From: Talaromyces rugulosus
Lineage: Eukaryota; Ascomycota; Eurotiomycetes; Eurotiales; Trichocomaceae
Assembly: GCF_013368755.1 (NCBI RefSeq)
Contig: NC_049564.1
Span: 70,001-134,000, forward strand
Direction of reading: 5' to 3'
Length of the DNA: 64,000 nucleotides
Shown: piece by piece, positions 32,190-44,232 of the stretch
How the letters are laid out: each line of letters starts with the position of its first letter
How positions within the stretch are numbered: position 1 is the first letter of the stretch
Notes under the pieces: model-generated
Database searches by the model: none
Seen by the model: only the letters and a program-made list of their open reading frames with translations
What the model was told of the DNA's origin: nothing
Program-made: the position numbers and the translations under genes

Positions 32190-33779
32190 ATGGCTGTCAC
32201 GTACGCCGGCCTGTCGGGGCGGCCGCTGTCCCTAACTATCTCCACCATTGCAACGATGGGCTTTTTGCTCTTCGGCTATGACCAGGGTGTGATGTCTGGA
32301 ATCATCAGTGACGTCGCTTTTAACGATGTTTTTACCGCAACTAAGAATAACAACACCATGCAAGCCTTGGTCACGGCCATTTACGAGTTGGGCTGTCTCT
32401 TCGGCGCCATGTTTGCTCTTGTCGCTGGCGACAAGCTCGGCCGTCGCAAAATGATCATTATCGGTGCTTCCATAATGATATTTGGTGTCGTCATCCAAGT
32501 GACAGCCTTTCCTGGCCATGTTCCGCTTGCCCAGTTCATGGTTGGTCGAACTATCACTGGCATCGGCAACGGTATGAATACATCTACTATCCCGACATAC
32601 CAGGCCGAGTGTTCTAAGACTGCCAACCGGGGACTTCTTATTTGCATCGAAGGTGGTGTCATCGCCATCGGTACTTTGATCGCCTACTGGATCGACTTTG
32701 GCGCTCATTATGGTCCGCCTGATCTTGTATGGCGCTTCCCCATCGCTTTTCAGATCTTTTTCGGCATCATAATCATTGTCGGAATGTTCTTCTTGCCTGA
32801 CTCGCCACGCTATTTGATCGCCCAGGGCAAGATGGAGCAAGGTGAACTGGTCCTTGCCGCCCTCAACGGATGCGAAATCAACGACCACCAAACTCAGATC
32901 CAGAAACAACTCGTGCTGGACTCGATCCGCGCATCTGGCGCCCTGGACCAAACCGTTACCTACAAGGACCTCACCACTGGTGGACGCACTCAGCATTTGC
33001 GCCGCATGTTGATCGGAGCTTCGTCTCAAATGTTCCAGCAGTTGTCCGGTTGTAACGCGGTGATTTACTATTTGCCCGTCTTGCTTAAGCAATCTTTGGG
33101 CGAGTCTAATGACCGAGCCCTGCTCATCGGTGGCATCAACATGATTTGTTACGCAGTTTTTGCAACTTTCTCGTGGTTCTTTGTCGAGAAGATTGGCCGA
33201 CGCAAGTTGTTCCTCGGTGGCAGCTTTGGCCAATTGGCTGCCATGACCATTACCTTTGCTTGTTTAATTCCCGACAACCCCAAGACAGCTGATGGTGCTG
33301 TATTCGGCCTCTTCCTCTATATGTGTTTCTTCGGGGCTACATGGCTCCCACTGCCATGGCTATACCCAGCGGAAATTTCCCCCATTAAGACCAGAGCCAA
33401 GGCCAATGCTGTATCTACTTGCAGCAACTGGCTGTTCAACTTCACCGTTGTCATGATCACTCCTGTCATGGTCCAGAACATCAAATGGGGAACCTATCTG
33501 TTCTTTGCTGCAATGAATGCCTGTTTCATTCCCATAATCTGGCTTTTCTACCCCGAGACTGCCGGACGAAGTCTCGAAGAAATAGATCTGATCTTCGCTA
33601 AAGGCTTTGTTGAAAATAAAAGCTATGTTAACGCTGCGCGGGAGTTGCCTAAGCTCTCCGACGATGAAGTCGACGCACGAGCTGCTGAATACGGTCTGGG
33701 TAGGGATACCGACGAGGAGACAGAAAAGCATGTCGAAGAGAGACATTCTCCTGGCATGGAGTCTCACACCGTGACGTAA
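32190..33779 (+). CDS. MFS sugar transporter (hexose/STL1-like)
   Basis: Single exon, 529 residues. Sugar-porter signatures are in order: GFLLFGYDQGVMSG (helix 1), GDKLGRRKMI, GRTITGIGNGMNTSTIP, LPDSPRYLIAQGK, QQLSGCNAVIYYLP, EKIGRRKLF, PWLYPAEISPIKTRAKA and YPETAGRSLEEID. Twelve helices are expected at the plasma membrane, with a hydrophilic acidic C-tail. Codon use is C-ending and smooth, and the promoter has TATA plus a CT-rich leader, together suggesting strong expression. No intron, unlike most neighbours. Substrate is probably a hexose or polyol; the exact one cannot be read from sequence. Confidence 0.93.
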   Translation: MAVTYAGLSGRPLSLTISTIATMGFLLFGYDQGVMSGIISDVAFNDVFTATKNNNTMQALVTAIYELGCLFGAMFALVAGDKLGRRKMIIIGASIMIFGVVIQVTAFPGHVPLAQFMVGRTITGIGNGMNTSTIPTYQAECSKTANRGLLICIEGGVIAIGTLIAYWIDFGAHYGPPDLVWRFPIAFQIFFGIIIIVGMFFLPDSPRYLIAQGKMEQGELVLAALNGCEINDHQTQIQKQLVLDSIRASGALDQTVTYKDLTTGGRTQHLRRMLIGASSQMFQQLSGCNAVIYYLPVLLKQSLGESNDRALLIGGINMICYAVFATFSWFFVEKIGRRKLFLGGSFGQLAAMTITFACLIPDNPKTADGAVFGLFLYMCFFGATWLPLPWLYPAEISPIKTRAKANAVSTCSNWLFNFTVVMITPVMVQNIKWGTYLFFAAMNACFIPIIWLFYPETAGRSLEEIDLIFAKGFVENKSYVNAARELPKLSDDEVDARAAEYGLGRDTDEETEKHVEERHSPGMESHTVT

Positions 33780-34989
33780 TACCTTGGGATCAAAATTCTC
33801 TAATGTTGGATGATTCGAATATTATACGAACACCAATCCTTAAATGCTATTAAGGCGGTCTCACTACTGCGGCCTTGATGCAATGACGTTGACGATATGA
33901 TACCATGTGCAAGGTTATAGTTAGCCTTTGTTTTTTAAAACCCATTTCCTTTACTCTATTGATCTTGGGTATGGATAGTTTCTTCTGTACATTACTTTGC
34001 CTCGTAAAATTTTGATTTATTGATTTGAACTATATTATATAGTAGGCAATAATAGCAAACAAGAGCCTATGTCGGGTTGCTCTTGAAATATACGGCGCAC
34101 TTCGATAGCCCAATAATAACACCAGACTTTAGGCGATTAACTTCTTGCGCGCGATCGCTAAGCTATATACAGACCGTATAGAAGACGGACAATACCAAAT
34201 TACTGCAAGTGTCAGGTGCGGACGCCAATCCTACTACCTCAGCAGCTTATTATTGTCTACTCGACATGTTGTGCAACAGTTCTCTGAGTAAATAATCATC
34301 CGGCTGGACTGTGGATCTATTTGGCTTTAGTTGTTATATTTCAATAATTGGCTTATTATTCTTATTTACACCGATATCATCACCTACACCACTTGATGAC
34401 TATTTTGCACCGTTTTCGGAAATAAGACTGAATCGCGAAGAACTGCTTGGAGGCGGTTGGTGGCGCCGCCCCCATGTTCCATTACGAAATTGCTGACTTG
34501 TGGCTTTTTATATCGCTAGCGACTCGGTTTCCTTAGAATCTCATTGTCTATTATTATTGCCTTCCATAGTCCGAGGAGAATCATGTCTGTTTAGGTTTTG
34601 GTTAAAGATGGTTGGATGCAAGAGTCTTCAGCTCTCCACAACATAGAGCACATGCATTAATAAACCACAGCTACTAACTTCTGGTAATCACCCTCATTGC
34701 TTTCCACTCTAACGAATTTTGTGGCTTCCTTAATTCCGCTTCATAATTTCCTGTTCCTGTGTCACACAAAGTTAGTTGGTGCTCAAGCCTCACGTGGCCC
34801 ATGTTACAATTTGCCGACATATGTGGAGGTCAGATCGGGTAATTATCTGACATTGTAACATGAACCACCCCGTACTAGCCATATGGTCAGCTCATCCAGA
34901 CCGAGGAAGCTGGACTGACATGCCATGGTTGGTTTAGAGTGCCGCGCTATGTTACACCGGAAGCCAGCCGAAATTGCGATTTACGTACT
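33780..34989. other. Intergenic with short inverted repeat
   Basis: 1.2 kb, AT-rich at 33950-34050. An 11-bp perfect inverted repeat pair is at 34800-34862 (separate entry). No gene supported. Confidence 0.55.
34800..34862. repeat. 63-bp element with 11-bp perfect inverted ends
   Basis: CATGTTACAAT at 34800-34810 and ATTGTAACATG at 34852-34862 are perfect reverse complements separated by 41 bases. Another ATGTTACA is at about 34949. Could be a very small MITE remnant or a regulatory palindrome; no target duplication was found. Confidence 0.6.
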
Positions 34990-35524
34990 CTATTTGCCAG
35001 GGTCTGTCTCTTCGGGGGTGTATTTGAAGTTTCCATGTAAGCGGCGATGCGGCGGTTTCATTTCTGTGCTGGTTGTAAGAACCGCTATTGGATAGATAGT
35101 AAACCCGGGATTGTATTTCAGTCTTGCAAACAGGATGCTGCTTCCTAAGGAATTCATCGCGTGCAAGCTATGGGTATCGCCCATCATTACCTGGCCAGTT
35201 TCCAACCTATCTATTCCAGTGGTCGTCAGCCTTGCTATAATTTTCCATAGTTTAAAATAGCCTCTCACTTCAGCGGTTCGTCCACTTCTTGGTTCCTTGA
35301 TACCAAGCTTGCTAATCCTGGGGTGAAGAAGTAACCCATCCAAGAAGGAGTAATTGCAACTTGGCTATTTCCGTATTAGCCCTTGCCTCAGCCATGTTAG
35401 CTTCTTTTCTTCGCGCTGAATTGCACGCTAAATTAGCTATAGTCCTCGCGTCGAACACAATATAGAAAAACATCGCAACCTCAAGAAAAGCTAGTTCCAA
35501 CGCTATACCGGACTTGAGGCTCAT
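34990..35524 (-). pseudogene. Frameshifted ORF pair, unrecognised family
   Basis: A 70-codon ORF from ATG at 35524 begins MSLKSGIALELAFLEVAMFF and contains an RRKEANMAEARANTEIAKLQ helix. It overlaps a second ORF (35343 down to 34990) reading DGLLLHPRISKLGIKEPRSG, GYFKLWKIIARLTTTGIDRL and GNFKYTPEETDPGK. The two read like one protein (about 175 residues) split by a one-base shift near 35343-35350; no intron fits in the overlap. I do not recognise the family. Either a pseudogene or a base error. Confidence 0.45.
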
Positions 35525-36529
35525 TCTATGCTATTTTGAGCAGCTTTCACTAATACACAACCCTATCTGTGCTAAGCTAGCCCGTTAAGATGATATCCTA
35601 ATGACAATGCCAAGGCATCTGTCACATTCTCTATCCTTCTATTTGTTCAAGTTCTGCTAAGAAATTTTATGAGATAAACCAAGGATGTTTCACCATTCAT
35701 ACCTCGTTAGATTGGTAGCCGCTAAGGGCACTCGCTACTTTTGGCGTGACAATTACGATACACATGATTGTTGGTGGCGTCTTCATCACGCATCAGCAAG
35801 GTAGTACTCGAATCATCTAGCCCGGCGGCGCTGGAGCGTAAACTTTGACTCTTTTCACCAATATACGCTCTGTAGTCATCTTTCTCCGATAGACTCTCTG
35901 TTTAAGTAGGAATTTTAATTGGTGGTTATATGATGTTAATCAAAGTCAAATTTGTCTCTATACATGGTATATACATTATTATTTATTGGTTGAAAAACCG
36001 CGAATTAATAACACGAATACCCCAAGGTGCCCCAAAAGTTCGGTAGAAGTAGCGATACCACAGAAGTATCCTCAGCTTTTAAAATGAATGGATAGGTGTC
36101 ATTCATTGCTTACTCTTACACACTTTACCAACCGACAATCGTGTAGTGGATGAGATGTGGCTTGAGATGGGCAACTTCGTTGTTGTCACCGTACTAAACC
36201 GGCGTCGTAATCGCTCTTGGCCATGTCACCTTGGTCATATCGCGTCCTCTTCGGCGTGTATCGTGGGTTAGATGGCGTGTCATCCAATGGGCCCGATACT
36301 TCATTTCCTATTCACTCGGTATGATGAGAATAAACTATAAAGGCTGTAGGATTCCCTGCCACGATTATAGTTTTTTTTTCCTGCACCAAGCAACTATTTT
36401 AGGTCAGGTACCCTTTCGCTCCTTCAGTTTATTGCTTTATTACGTTCCTTAGTTGTTTCGATACTGCTTCACTCCTTGTCAAATTTAAAGGATTCAATTA
36501 TTCACTCTTCTCATTCACTACCTGCAAAG
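35525..36529. other. Intergenic, promoter of the secreted lysozyme-like protein
   Basis: 1.0 kb. CTATAAAGG at about 36335-36343 lies some 190 bp before the next ATG and is followed by a T-rich leader. No gene supported. Confidence 0.55.
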
Positions 36530-37403
36530 ATGCGTGCTGTTGCTGCCCTTTCTGCTGCCGCCCTCGTCGGTGCTGCTTACGCCACCACGGGTGAAACCGT
36601 GACCGTTAGCAGTCTTCAGGTCACTGCTGTAAATGCAGACGATGGTGTCGGTGCCGGAACTGATTCGTACTCCTACTATACTGGGGATGGCTCCACTGGT
36701 GCCGGTTGGCCTGACCAGTCTAAATGGGTTTCCTTTAGCGATATGTATGCTCTAATATGAACGCTATGATACCACTCTTGGGAGATAAATTCTAACAATG
36801 GAATAAAACTAGGTTTGAGGCCAACAAAGCAAATATGCTTGTTGGATGTGAATGGATGAGCGTCCCCGATGACACCGATGATGAGATCCAAGAACTCCAG
36901 GATGCCATCAACCAGGTCGCTCAGGAGACCTTTGTCGACCACCGCTTCATCCTTGCAATTGTTATGCAAGAGTCCAACGGATGTGTACGTGTCCACACCA
37001 CCGGAAATGGAGTCGTCAATCCTGGGCTCATGCAAAGCCATGACGGCACTGGCACCTGCAACAGTGACGGGGTCGTTCAGACCCCCTGCCCGGAATCCGA
37101 AATCGTCCAGATGATTGAAGACGGAAGTACGTTCTCAATAAAAACAATACTTGAAAAATTATCACTTTCTAATCATTTTTCACAGCTGCTGGCACTGCTG
37201 AAGGAGATGGTCTTGCTAACTGCATAAACAACGCTCAAACTACGGATGTTTCTGCTTACTACAAAGCTGCTAGAATCTACAACTCCGGCTCAATTGCTTC
37301 TGATGGAAACCTCAGCGAAGGAAATGGTGCCACTCCCTGCTACGCATCAGATGTTGCGAATCGCCTGACTGGCTGGGTCAATGCTGCTTCTACCTGCTCC
37401 TAG
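36530..37403 (+). CDS. Secreted lysozyme-like (SLT-fold) protein
   Basis: Three exons (36530-36744, 36813-37126, 37186-37403) give 248 residues. It begins with a signal peptide [18 protein letters not shown]. The middle has [20 protein letters not shown], where the Glu of QESNG stands where the catalytic Glu of SLT/lysozyme folds sits, then [40 protein letters not shown] and [14 protein letters not shown], with several cysteines. This matches a fungal family of secreted SLT-like muramidase candidates. Likely extracellular, acting on bacterial or chitinous walls; activity is inferred from the fold motif only. Confidence 0.8.
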
Positions 37404-38314
37404 TTTTACATAACCCCTCATCGTGGCAAGAAAGAAATTTCAACTCTCGCTTGATATGGAAAAGGGCTGTTCCTTCTTTCTCTTCCAGAAGAAAAGTGGT
37501 TGATGATGGGTATTTTCTTCTGGAAGCTTTCATTTCTTCTGCGAGCGGCGAGGCCGCTTCACCACATTCGCTTCTACAGGATCTCTGATATTTTTTCACA
37601 CTGCATTCAATGTAAATATTCTAGCTTAGTAAATAAATATGGGCTACAGGTTGAATTTATTCCTTGTAAGGTAAACTAAAATGTGACGCGTTTAAGTTCT
37701 CCATTAACGAAAAGTGTGATTTCATTATTTTTCATTAAGAGTCATTATAGTTACATTCATGATATAAAAGATATTTCTTATATTTCGAATGTAAACCGTA
37801 CACGGAATCTATATAGTGACCACATCAATTGATGAGCCTTAAACTTTCACGTGCTAGCTTTTTCGACCACCGCCATGTAGAAACGTAAAACCCAAATGAA
37901 AGCTACTTAAAGTTGTTTGGTCTCATTGGCTTAGAGCTTGATACTTGTCTTGCAAATTGCAATCACGAACTTTATCTATATAAAGGATACTACGTCCTAG
38001 TATAATTGGAGCTGTCAAATGTTCTCAGACAGACATTCAATTTTGAATGAATATTCTCAAGAATGAGGTGGCTGTTCATGCGTGCATTCTCCACAATAGC
38101 TTTTCGGATTGATGTTACTGCAAATTATGAAGATGGGACATAAAAACTTGAGCTTTTCATTTGCTCAAAAGTTGATAATACCGTAAGGAAGACTTAAAGA
38201 CGATAGATAACTAGGTACGAAAAGCTAACCACCACCCTTGTGTGTGCTGAGACATATACTTCTTCTCATAATTAGAAATCGCTGACGAAAGTTTTACATC
38301 TGTTAGCAATGACA
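37404..38314. other. Intergenic, AT-rich
   Basis: 0.9 kb after the lysozyme-like gene, AT-rich, no feature recognised beyond a possible 3' end signal near 37610-37640. Confidence 0.5.
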
Positions 38315-38873
38315 TCAACCGTATTTTGCCCATCCCATCAATGTGAAATTACCGAGCCAATGACGTCTAATGACCTCGTACCCAGAACCTAAAATTCCAG
38401 TCTTTCTCTGTGTCTCGACCAGTCCATCAATATAGTCGTCATCCATATAGTAGAAATTAACCTCGCATGGAACAATCAATAGAAGTTCGTATTCACCCTT
38501 TGGTATACGGACCTCTCGATCAATCAATATGACAAGAGTGCTGCGTAAATTCATGGGTACTGCTTTCATTCGTCGCCAATCGCCCGGGTTTCCAGTCCTG
38601 GATATTATGTCACAATGGTCAGCAACCTGGCTGAAAAAGGCTTCGGCATGAGGTTCAACTACGCAGCGGAGGCGTGTGTTTTCGTGGGCTGTCTCTCTGC
38701 CCTTGGCTCATAGACAGCTCTTGGCAGATTTCCAGGCCCAGAAAATAGGTTTCTGCGCTTGATAGTGAGATTGGCTTTTCTTTGCTATGCCCCTGTGTGG
38801 TAGTGTTGAACTTAAGTTCGTTGTCCTGGATGAAAGCTAGAGAAATATACTCTATAAAGCTCGGGGTCTCCAT
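38315..38873 (-). pseudogene. Frameshifted gene relic, unrecognised family
   Basis: From ATG at 38873 the frame reads METPSFIEYISLAFIQDN, then SLSSAETYFLGLEICQELSM, and then degenerates to a stop at 38655. A second frame continues the sense: RCVVEPHAEAFFSQVADHCD, WRRMKAVPMNLRSTLVILID, CEVNFYYMDDDYIDGLVE, HWLGNFTLMGWAKYG. The switch falls around 38701-38723 with no splice sites available. The pieces make a credible protein of about 185 residues, so I read this as one broken gene. The family is not recognised. Confidence 0.4.
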
Positions 38874-40112
38874 GTTTAATCACGACGTTCAATTTCTGCA
38901 CGACGCCTCGATACTGAAAGTAGACCGTCAACAACGACTCGAGTATCCGAAATTTTCGCTAATCCCCACGAGTCGTAAATAGTAACCACGCTATTTGAAT
39001 GAGGATATGCTCCTAGTGAATAAAAACAAATCTGCAAATAGACTAAATCCATATTAGTCCAGGTCATCATTATTCGACAAAGGAAAGGAATTCTGCTCAC
39101 CAAGAGCCACCAGGCGTATTTTCTCTCCGTGGGTTCCTTTATTACAAAGGAGCGTGTGGCAGCTTTGAGACTGCGCTGTCTTCGTTGCGAAGTTTCTTGG
39201 ATAGGAACATGTATCCTGGCCGTGATCACCTCTCATATCATGATTCTAGAGCTGGGAGGCCGTTTGCATTATCTGGTGTGAAAGGTATTCTACGCGAACC
39301 GCCTAGCGGTACCAAGTCGGGAAGGCGGTGCCTCAGAGCTCTCATCTTTGAACCTTACATAATCATAATCCTTCTAATTTGAAATCAAGTCTGTATAATA
39401 CATTTGGATGATTTATTTTGCGTTCAATTTATCCACGAGTCGTCTCGCTTTATGTTGGAGAACGTGTCCTCTCTTCAGTAAACAGCACCTACATATGTAG
39501 ACGTGTTCACCCTAAGGTAGAAGATAAGAGAATGTAAAGACCCGCGGTTTCTACACTTAATTGATGCAATGCAACAACTGGCCTAGTTACAAAGTTCTCC
39601 ATCTGCACTTCCACACTGAGAAATACGCTCATTTAAGACCGGTAGCATTAATGCACTGCTTCTGGCTTGTACTCATCCCCTTCCCCCAGAAGAGACGGAG
39701 CTAGCGCCACCGGCTATTCGGGACAAGTTAGAGCTGCAGTTTTCTACTTTAATATTTCCATTTATTTTCTCTCCAATGTGCGTTTCTCTGTGTGTGTTTC
39801 CCCCCCTCTTCTTTCCACATGCCTTTTCTGGTTATAAAACCATGCTAAATCTAACAAATCCTGAAAAAGGATAGTCTTTGAAGTGTCTAAACTACATATT
39901 GAATGCTTAAATGTCCAAATGTTTTTTATTGTTGCCGCTATATGTATAAAAGCATCATGCACATGCACTCCCAAAGCCTAATAAGTCTAACAATCTGGGG
40001 CTGATTGAACTAAGTATTCCATACTGGAATATAAAAATGAAAGAAATAATGCAATCTGTAAAAAAAAATCGAAAAGAAAAGTTATGTTTCCCAAATCAGA
40101 ATATGCGCCAGT
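38874..40112. other. Intergenic
   Basis: 1.2 kb upstream of the relic and downstream of the isocyanide synthase. ORFs at 38876-39236 on the minus strand lack recognisable content. A poly-A tract at about 40061-40070. Confidence 0.5.
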
Positions 40113-42161
40113 TTAGTCAAAGTGAATTCTCCACAACTCTCGGTCAGCACCACCCTTGAAGTCACTGCGAGTGTGCATGGTCAAAATATTGTCGCTAACC
40201 AAGATGTCACCCTTCTGCCAGGAGTGGTAGTATACCACGCGGCGATCGTGCAGAAGGTTGTCAAGAACCTTGCATACATCGGCGGAGGCTTCTGGACTCA
40301 ATCCATCAATCGTAATGTCTGTAGCTTCGAAGTTGGTCTTGCTTGTGGGCCATGGCTCGTGATACCGTAGGCAAGGCTTGCCAGTCACAGGGTGGTCTTG
40401 GACGAGAGGAAGCCCGTGAAGCTTGGTGCTGTCAAAAGACGAAGTGCTGACAGACCAGGTGAGAGTCTTCAAAGTCTCAACGGGAAGGTGATCGGGAAGA
40501 TGCTTGAAGACGAAGGTAGAGGTAGAGAAAAGAGTGAAGCCAGTGTCAGAGGGAGAAGGAGTCACGGATGTGAAAAGCTGGAATCTATAATGGAATGTTA
40601 GATTGTATTTCATGAAATAATCGAGTAGTGACTTACCGTGGTGGGTTGGGGAGCTTATACGTAGTGCCGTCTTCTCTGGTCATATCCATGGTCTTGAATA
40701 GACCATCGAAGTGGAAAGGCATCCATTCAGCAGAGAGGACATTGTTAAGACCCCGAGTATCAGCACCACGGTCCTTAACCTCCAGCAGAATGCCGAATTT
40801 CCATGGAAGAGGTGTGCCGAATTCTGACGCCTTGGCAAGATACCTCTCACGGTCCCTAGAACCAGAGAAACCACGAAGAAGGACAGGAGAGTTAAGTTCA
40901 GAGAGAGCGCGAACTTTCTGGGCGTCAATGTTTTGCATTGAGAGGGTGTTGTGGCCCTCAGCGGGCTGAATCATCACACCGGATGGATAGACGGGGGTAA
41001 CGTTAATAGCGCCAGTACTCCAGTTGTACAGGTCACTCTTCTCGCGGAAATACGAGGGTCTTCCATCTTCGTAGACAAGCTCCCACTTAGGGTCATCGCG
41101 GAAGGTCTGGGAAAGGTTGGAAGTCACAGTACCGTCGAGACGGATACCAAGGGTACAGTGCCACGGGGTAGTGTAGCTGGAATCGGTAGGCAAGGTGCTG
41201 ACCGAGACCTTGTTCTGTCCAGTCGAGGGGTGGATGGACAGACGGACGTGGCCTCCAAACTTTTCGCGGACGGCGCGAGCAAAGGCCTGGCCACGGACAA
41301 GCATCTGTTTGGCAATGCTCTCAGTGCCCTTCTTGAACTTGGATTTGGAAAAGCTGTCGCTGACTGGATATGTCTCCGCAAGATCAGTGAACAGGAATTT
41401 AAGGTATCCACGATACGTGAGGCAAACGTCCTCATCTTCGGCAATTCTGTCAGAAACGTTCCAATCCTTGCTGCTAAAGTTGTTCATGAGGCCAACACGG
41501 AAGTTCGTGGCGTTGGCAACGTATGAAACTTCATCAAGGCTCTGGGGTACCGACATTGGGACAAGGTCACCCAATCGAGAGAATCGGATGTATTCAAAGC
41601 CCTTGGTCTTAGCAAGCTCACGGAGGGCTTCTCCGTAAGCCCACACATCAGAATCAGGGACACTGAGAAGGTCTATAGGAATCGAAAATGTCAATTATGA
41701 CAGAACTTTCTCGTGATTAAATCAAAGAAGAAAAAAAACCTACCATTGTACACAATGCCGTCCGAAATGATAGTCAGTTCGGCACCAGGCTCATAGACAT
41801 CTTTGATAGCGGCACAAAGTCCGTTCAGGTGGGCAAGAGCAAACTCCTCGGCCTTGTCAGGGAGACGGCCAAGAACCTTAATCTTGGTGTTGGGAGACTT
41901 GAAAGGGAAAGCAGGAAGTGCCATCTTGATGGCCCGGTTGGACTTGACATGGGTGTAAACTTGTGTGAGCCCGGAAAGAAGACCTATATCGGACTGCAGG
42001 CCTTCTGTGCCACCCCGCTTGTTCTGATACCGGTAAATGACTTCAATAATCTTTGTGGAGAGTTCAATAAGGTTGTGGTCGACGACACGGCTAGAAAAAG
42101 GAAGGGTGACGTGACCTGGAGTGCCTCGGAGGGCAGACTCCGTAACCAAAGGGTCCATCAT
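40113..42161 (-). CDS. Isocyanide synthase-TauD dioxygenase fusion (XanB/Dit1-type)
   Basis: Three exons (41744-42161, 40637-41672, 40113-40584) give 641 residues, normal for fungal two-domain enzymes. The N-terminal half is the Dit1/PvcA isocyanide synthase fold: FPFKSPNTKIKVLGRLPDKA, AHLNGLCAAIKDVYEPGAEL, TIISDGIVYNDLLSVPD, HVRLSIHPSTGQNKVSV and TPWHCTLGIRLDGTV. The C-terminal half is a TauD-like Fe(II)/2-oxoglutarate dioxygenase with the H-x-D pair in MPFHFDGLF (near residue 460) and the distal His/Arg in ILTMHTRSDF...RELWRIHFD. In characterised fungal relatives the first domain makes an isonitrile from an amino acid and the second desaturates it to a vinyl isonitrile. No bZIP, hydratase, methyltransferase or P450 partner lies next to it. 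Confidence 0.92.
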
Positions 42162-44232
42162 CTTTAATGAGGTATTGAGAGGTGTATACAAGGAAGAAAA
42201 GCTTCGATGATGCCGCGAGGCAACTAAGAAAGGCAATATATATTCACAAGGTGGCCAGGGAATAAGGTTGAGACTGTACCAAAAGACAGGCGTGTCTTTG
42301 AATCTGGCTGTATGAAGAAAGAATAAGTTAGACAAGATGGACCGGAAGGAGTCTCTTTAAGTCTGGATAAAGGAGGCTTGTATCTCCCCCTGCCGCCCCC
42401 AGGGATCCATTCTAAATGCTCGAAAAGAAACAGGTCTGACACCCATACGAGCCTAAAACGTTGCATGCTAACGAATCAGGGCCTGTTGGCGCCATGCCCC
42501 GGTCTTTGCCTGGAAATTCCGGCTGTGTAAAGCGGTTACGCCGACGGCCACTCACCCACCTTGCAGTAGCCATCCTGCTCCACAGAGGGCGCTGATACGC
42601 TGGTAGCCTGGTAGGTAAGTCAAGGATTATGCTGACAAGGTGTGTGGCGATCAAAGTTTCAAACCTGGCCAACTTGGTCGAGATCTGTAAACCACAGCAC
42701 CAAAATAGTGCAAAGTCTCTGCTTATCACCGCGTGGCCCGATAGGTAATCAATATTCTAGAAATATTTCCCCTCGTATCAAGGAGGGGAGTAAAATTTAA
42801 CGCACAGCTCGTATTGATACGACCGCGCCAAATGGTGTGAAAACGCAGGCAAAGAAAAGGGCCTCTCTCATTCGTGCTTCTAGCAAGTCAACGCATACAA
42901 GACCAACATTCTCTCAAACTAGTGAATACTTGGTATAGGTGATATGTTTTGCCTCTGCTGTAGGCTGTATTGGCTGACTGTTACAATACGAGATAATTTT
43001 GTTATTTCGTTTTTAATTTCTGTCATCCATGGCTACCATCTGGGCCTGGCGATCATTCTATAGCTTACCAACGTAAGCTGATGCCCTACCGCAATACTCT
43101 ATCCGGAACGAGTCGCGAGGAATAGGTCCTTTCTTGTTAAAAAGGAGAAATATGCGGCTAATTTTGACTTGCAAGACCCACTATTTATTCATGTAGTCAT
43201 GACTAGGAATAGAGGACGCAGTACGTACACAGTAAGAGCTCCGTACGTTAAAAAAATTTCCGGATCTTCGACACCGTGTTAGTAAAGTTTGCCGAAACTG
43301 AATGAATGCCCTTTGGTCTGTGCCTCGTAATGGGCTTACATTATGGGCACCGATTAGTGTGGTATTTTGTTTTGAAACAACACTGGCCCCAACCGTAAAT
43401 GACGTTGTAAATGTGTTTACATTACTCCGAATAGAATACAAAGTACCATTAGTATTTATTAGCAGTGGAAGTTCTCGACTCCACCGAGGCTATCCACGGA
43501 TAATTATGCATGTGCTTAGAAGAGTCAGAGTCTCATAGAGAAAGAGAGAGTTTACACGTCTGCTGCAACGCTGTTTCTGTTGCCATCCAAAAATCTCATT
43601 TTTCATCCTGAGTAAGCTTCAGGGTTCGTGAATCAGCACACCTGATGTCAGTGATAGAAAGTGGGTATGGCACACGTTATCCTGATGGGCGTCACATATT
43701 ATTTACTTATGCCCCTAAGCCTGCACGGTAGTCCCATACGATGCTTTCTAACCGAATGCCTAGATTGCTATTCTCAGCAGATGCGTGATATTCTGATTAT
43801 ATAACAGCAGTTGAGAGCACGTAATTGTTATGGAGAGACGCGCGTGTAAGAATTTCGAGATAAGGAACATAGGGAGCATTGTTTTTTACGCGGTGTTTCC
43901 TACCGTCAAGTAGAAGGAGTAATAACATATATATGGCTTGAGTTTGTTTAATATAATGATCATGAATAATGATGGAGTATCAATGATGAGACTAGGATTA
44001 CACACCTCGGGCAACAATAATTTCCAACTTGGATTTTAGCGTGGACGTCGGCTTGAACTCCACTGGAGATGTCGGATTGAGAGCTCTGCGGGATATCCTT
44101 TTCCTACATGTAGTTAGATACAATACCATTGGTGGGCTAAGACTATATAGAAAATCTGAGTGAATTATTTTGATTTACATTATTGACGTCCAAGTCAAGG
44201 TTAGCGACTAGTGTTTTACGAGAAGCAGCTTT
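42162..44232. other. Intergenic, isocyanide synthase promoter
   Basis: 2.1 kb. On the minus strand a GC-rich block with two CAGGGGGAG/CTGGGGGCG stress-element-like sequences lies at about 42375-42405, about 220-250 bp before the start, with a TATATAT nearer (about 42236). ORFs at 42412-42729 and 43181-43538 lack recognisable content. I did not see a TGTGCTCA copper-regulator site by eye. Confidence 0.5.

Noticed and set aside
32232..33233. Long (333-codon) antisense ORF within the sugar transporter
   Set aside because: It is the mirror of a strongly coding, C-ending-codon gene; its translation has no domain or hydrophobic pattern of its own.
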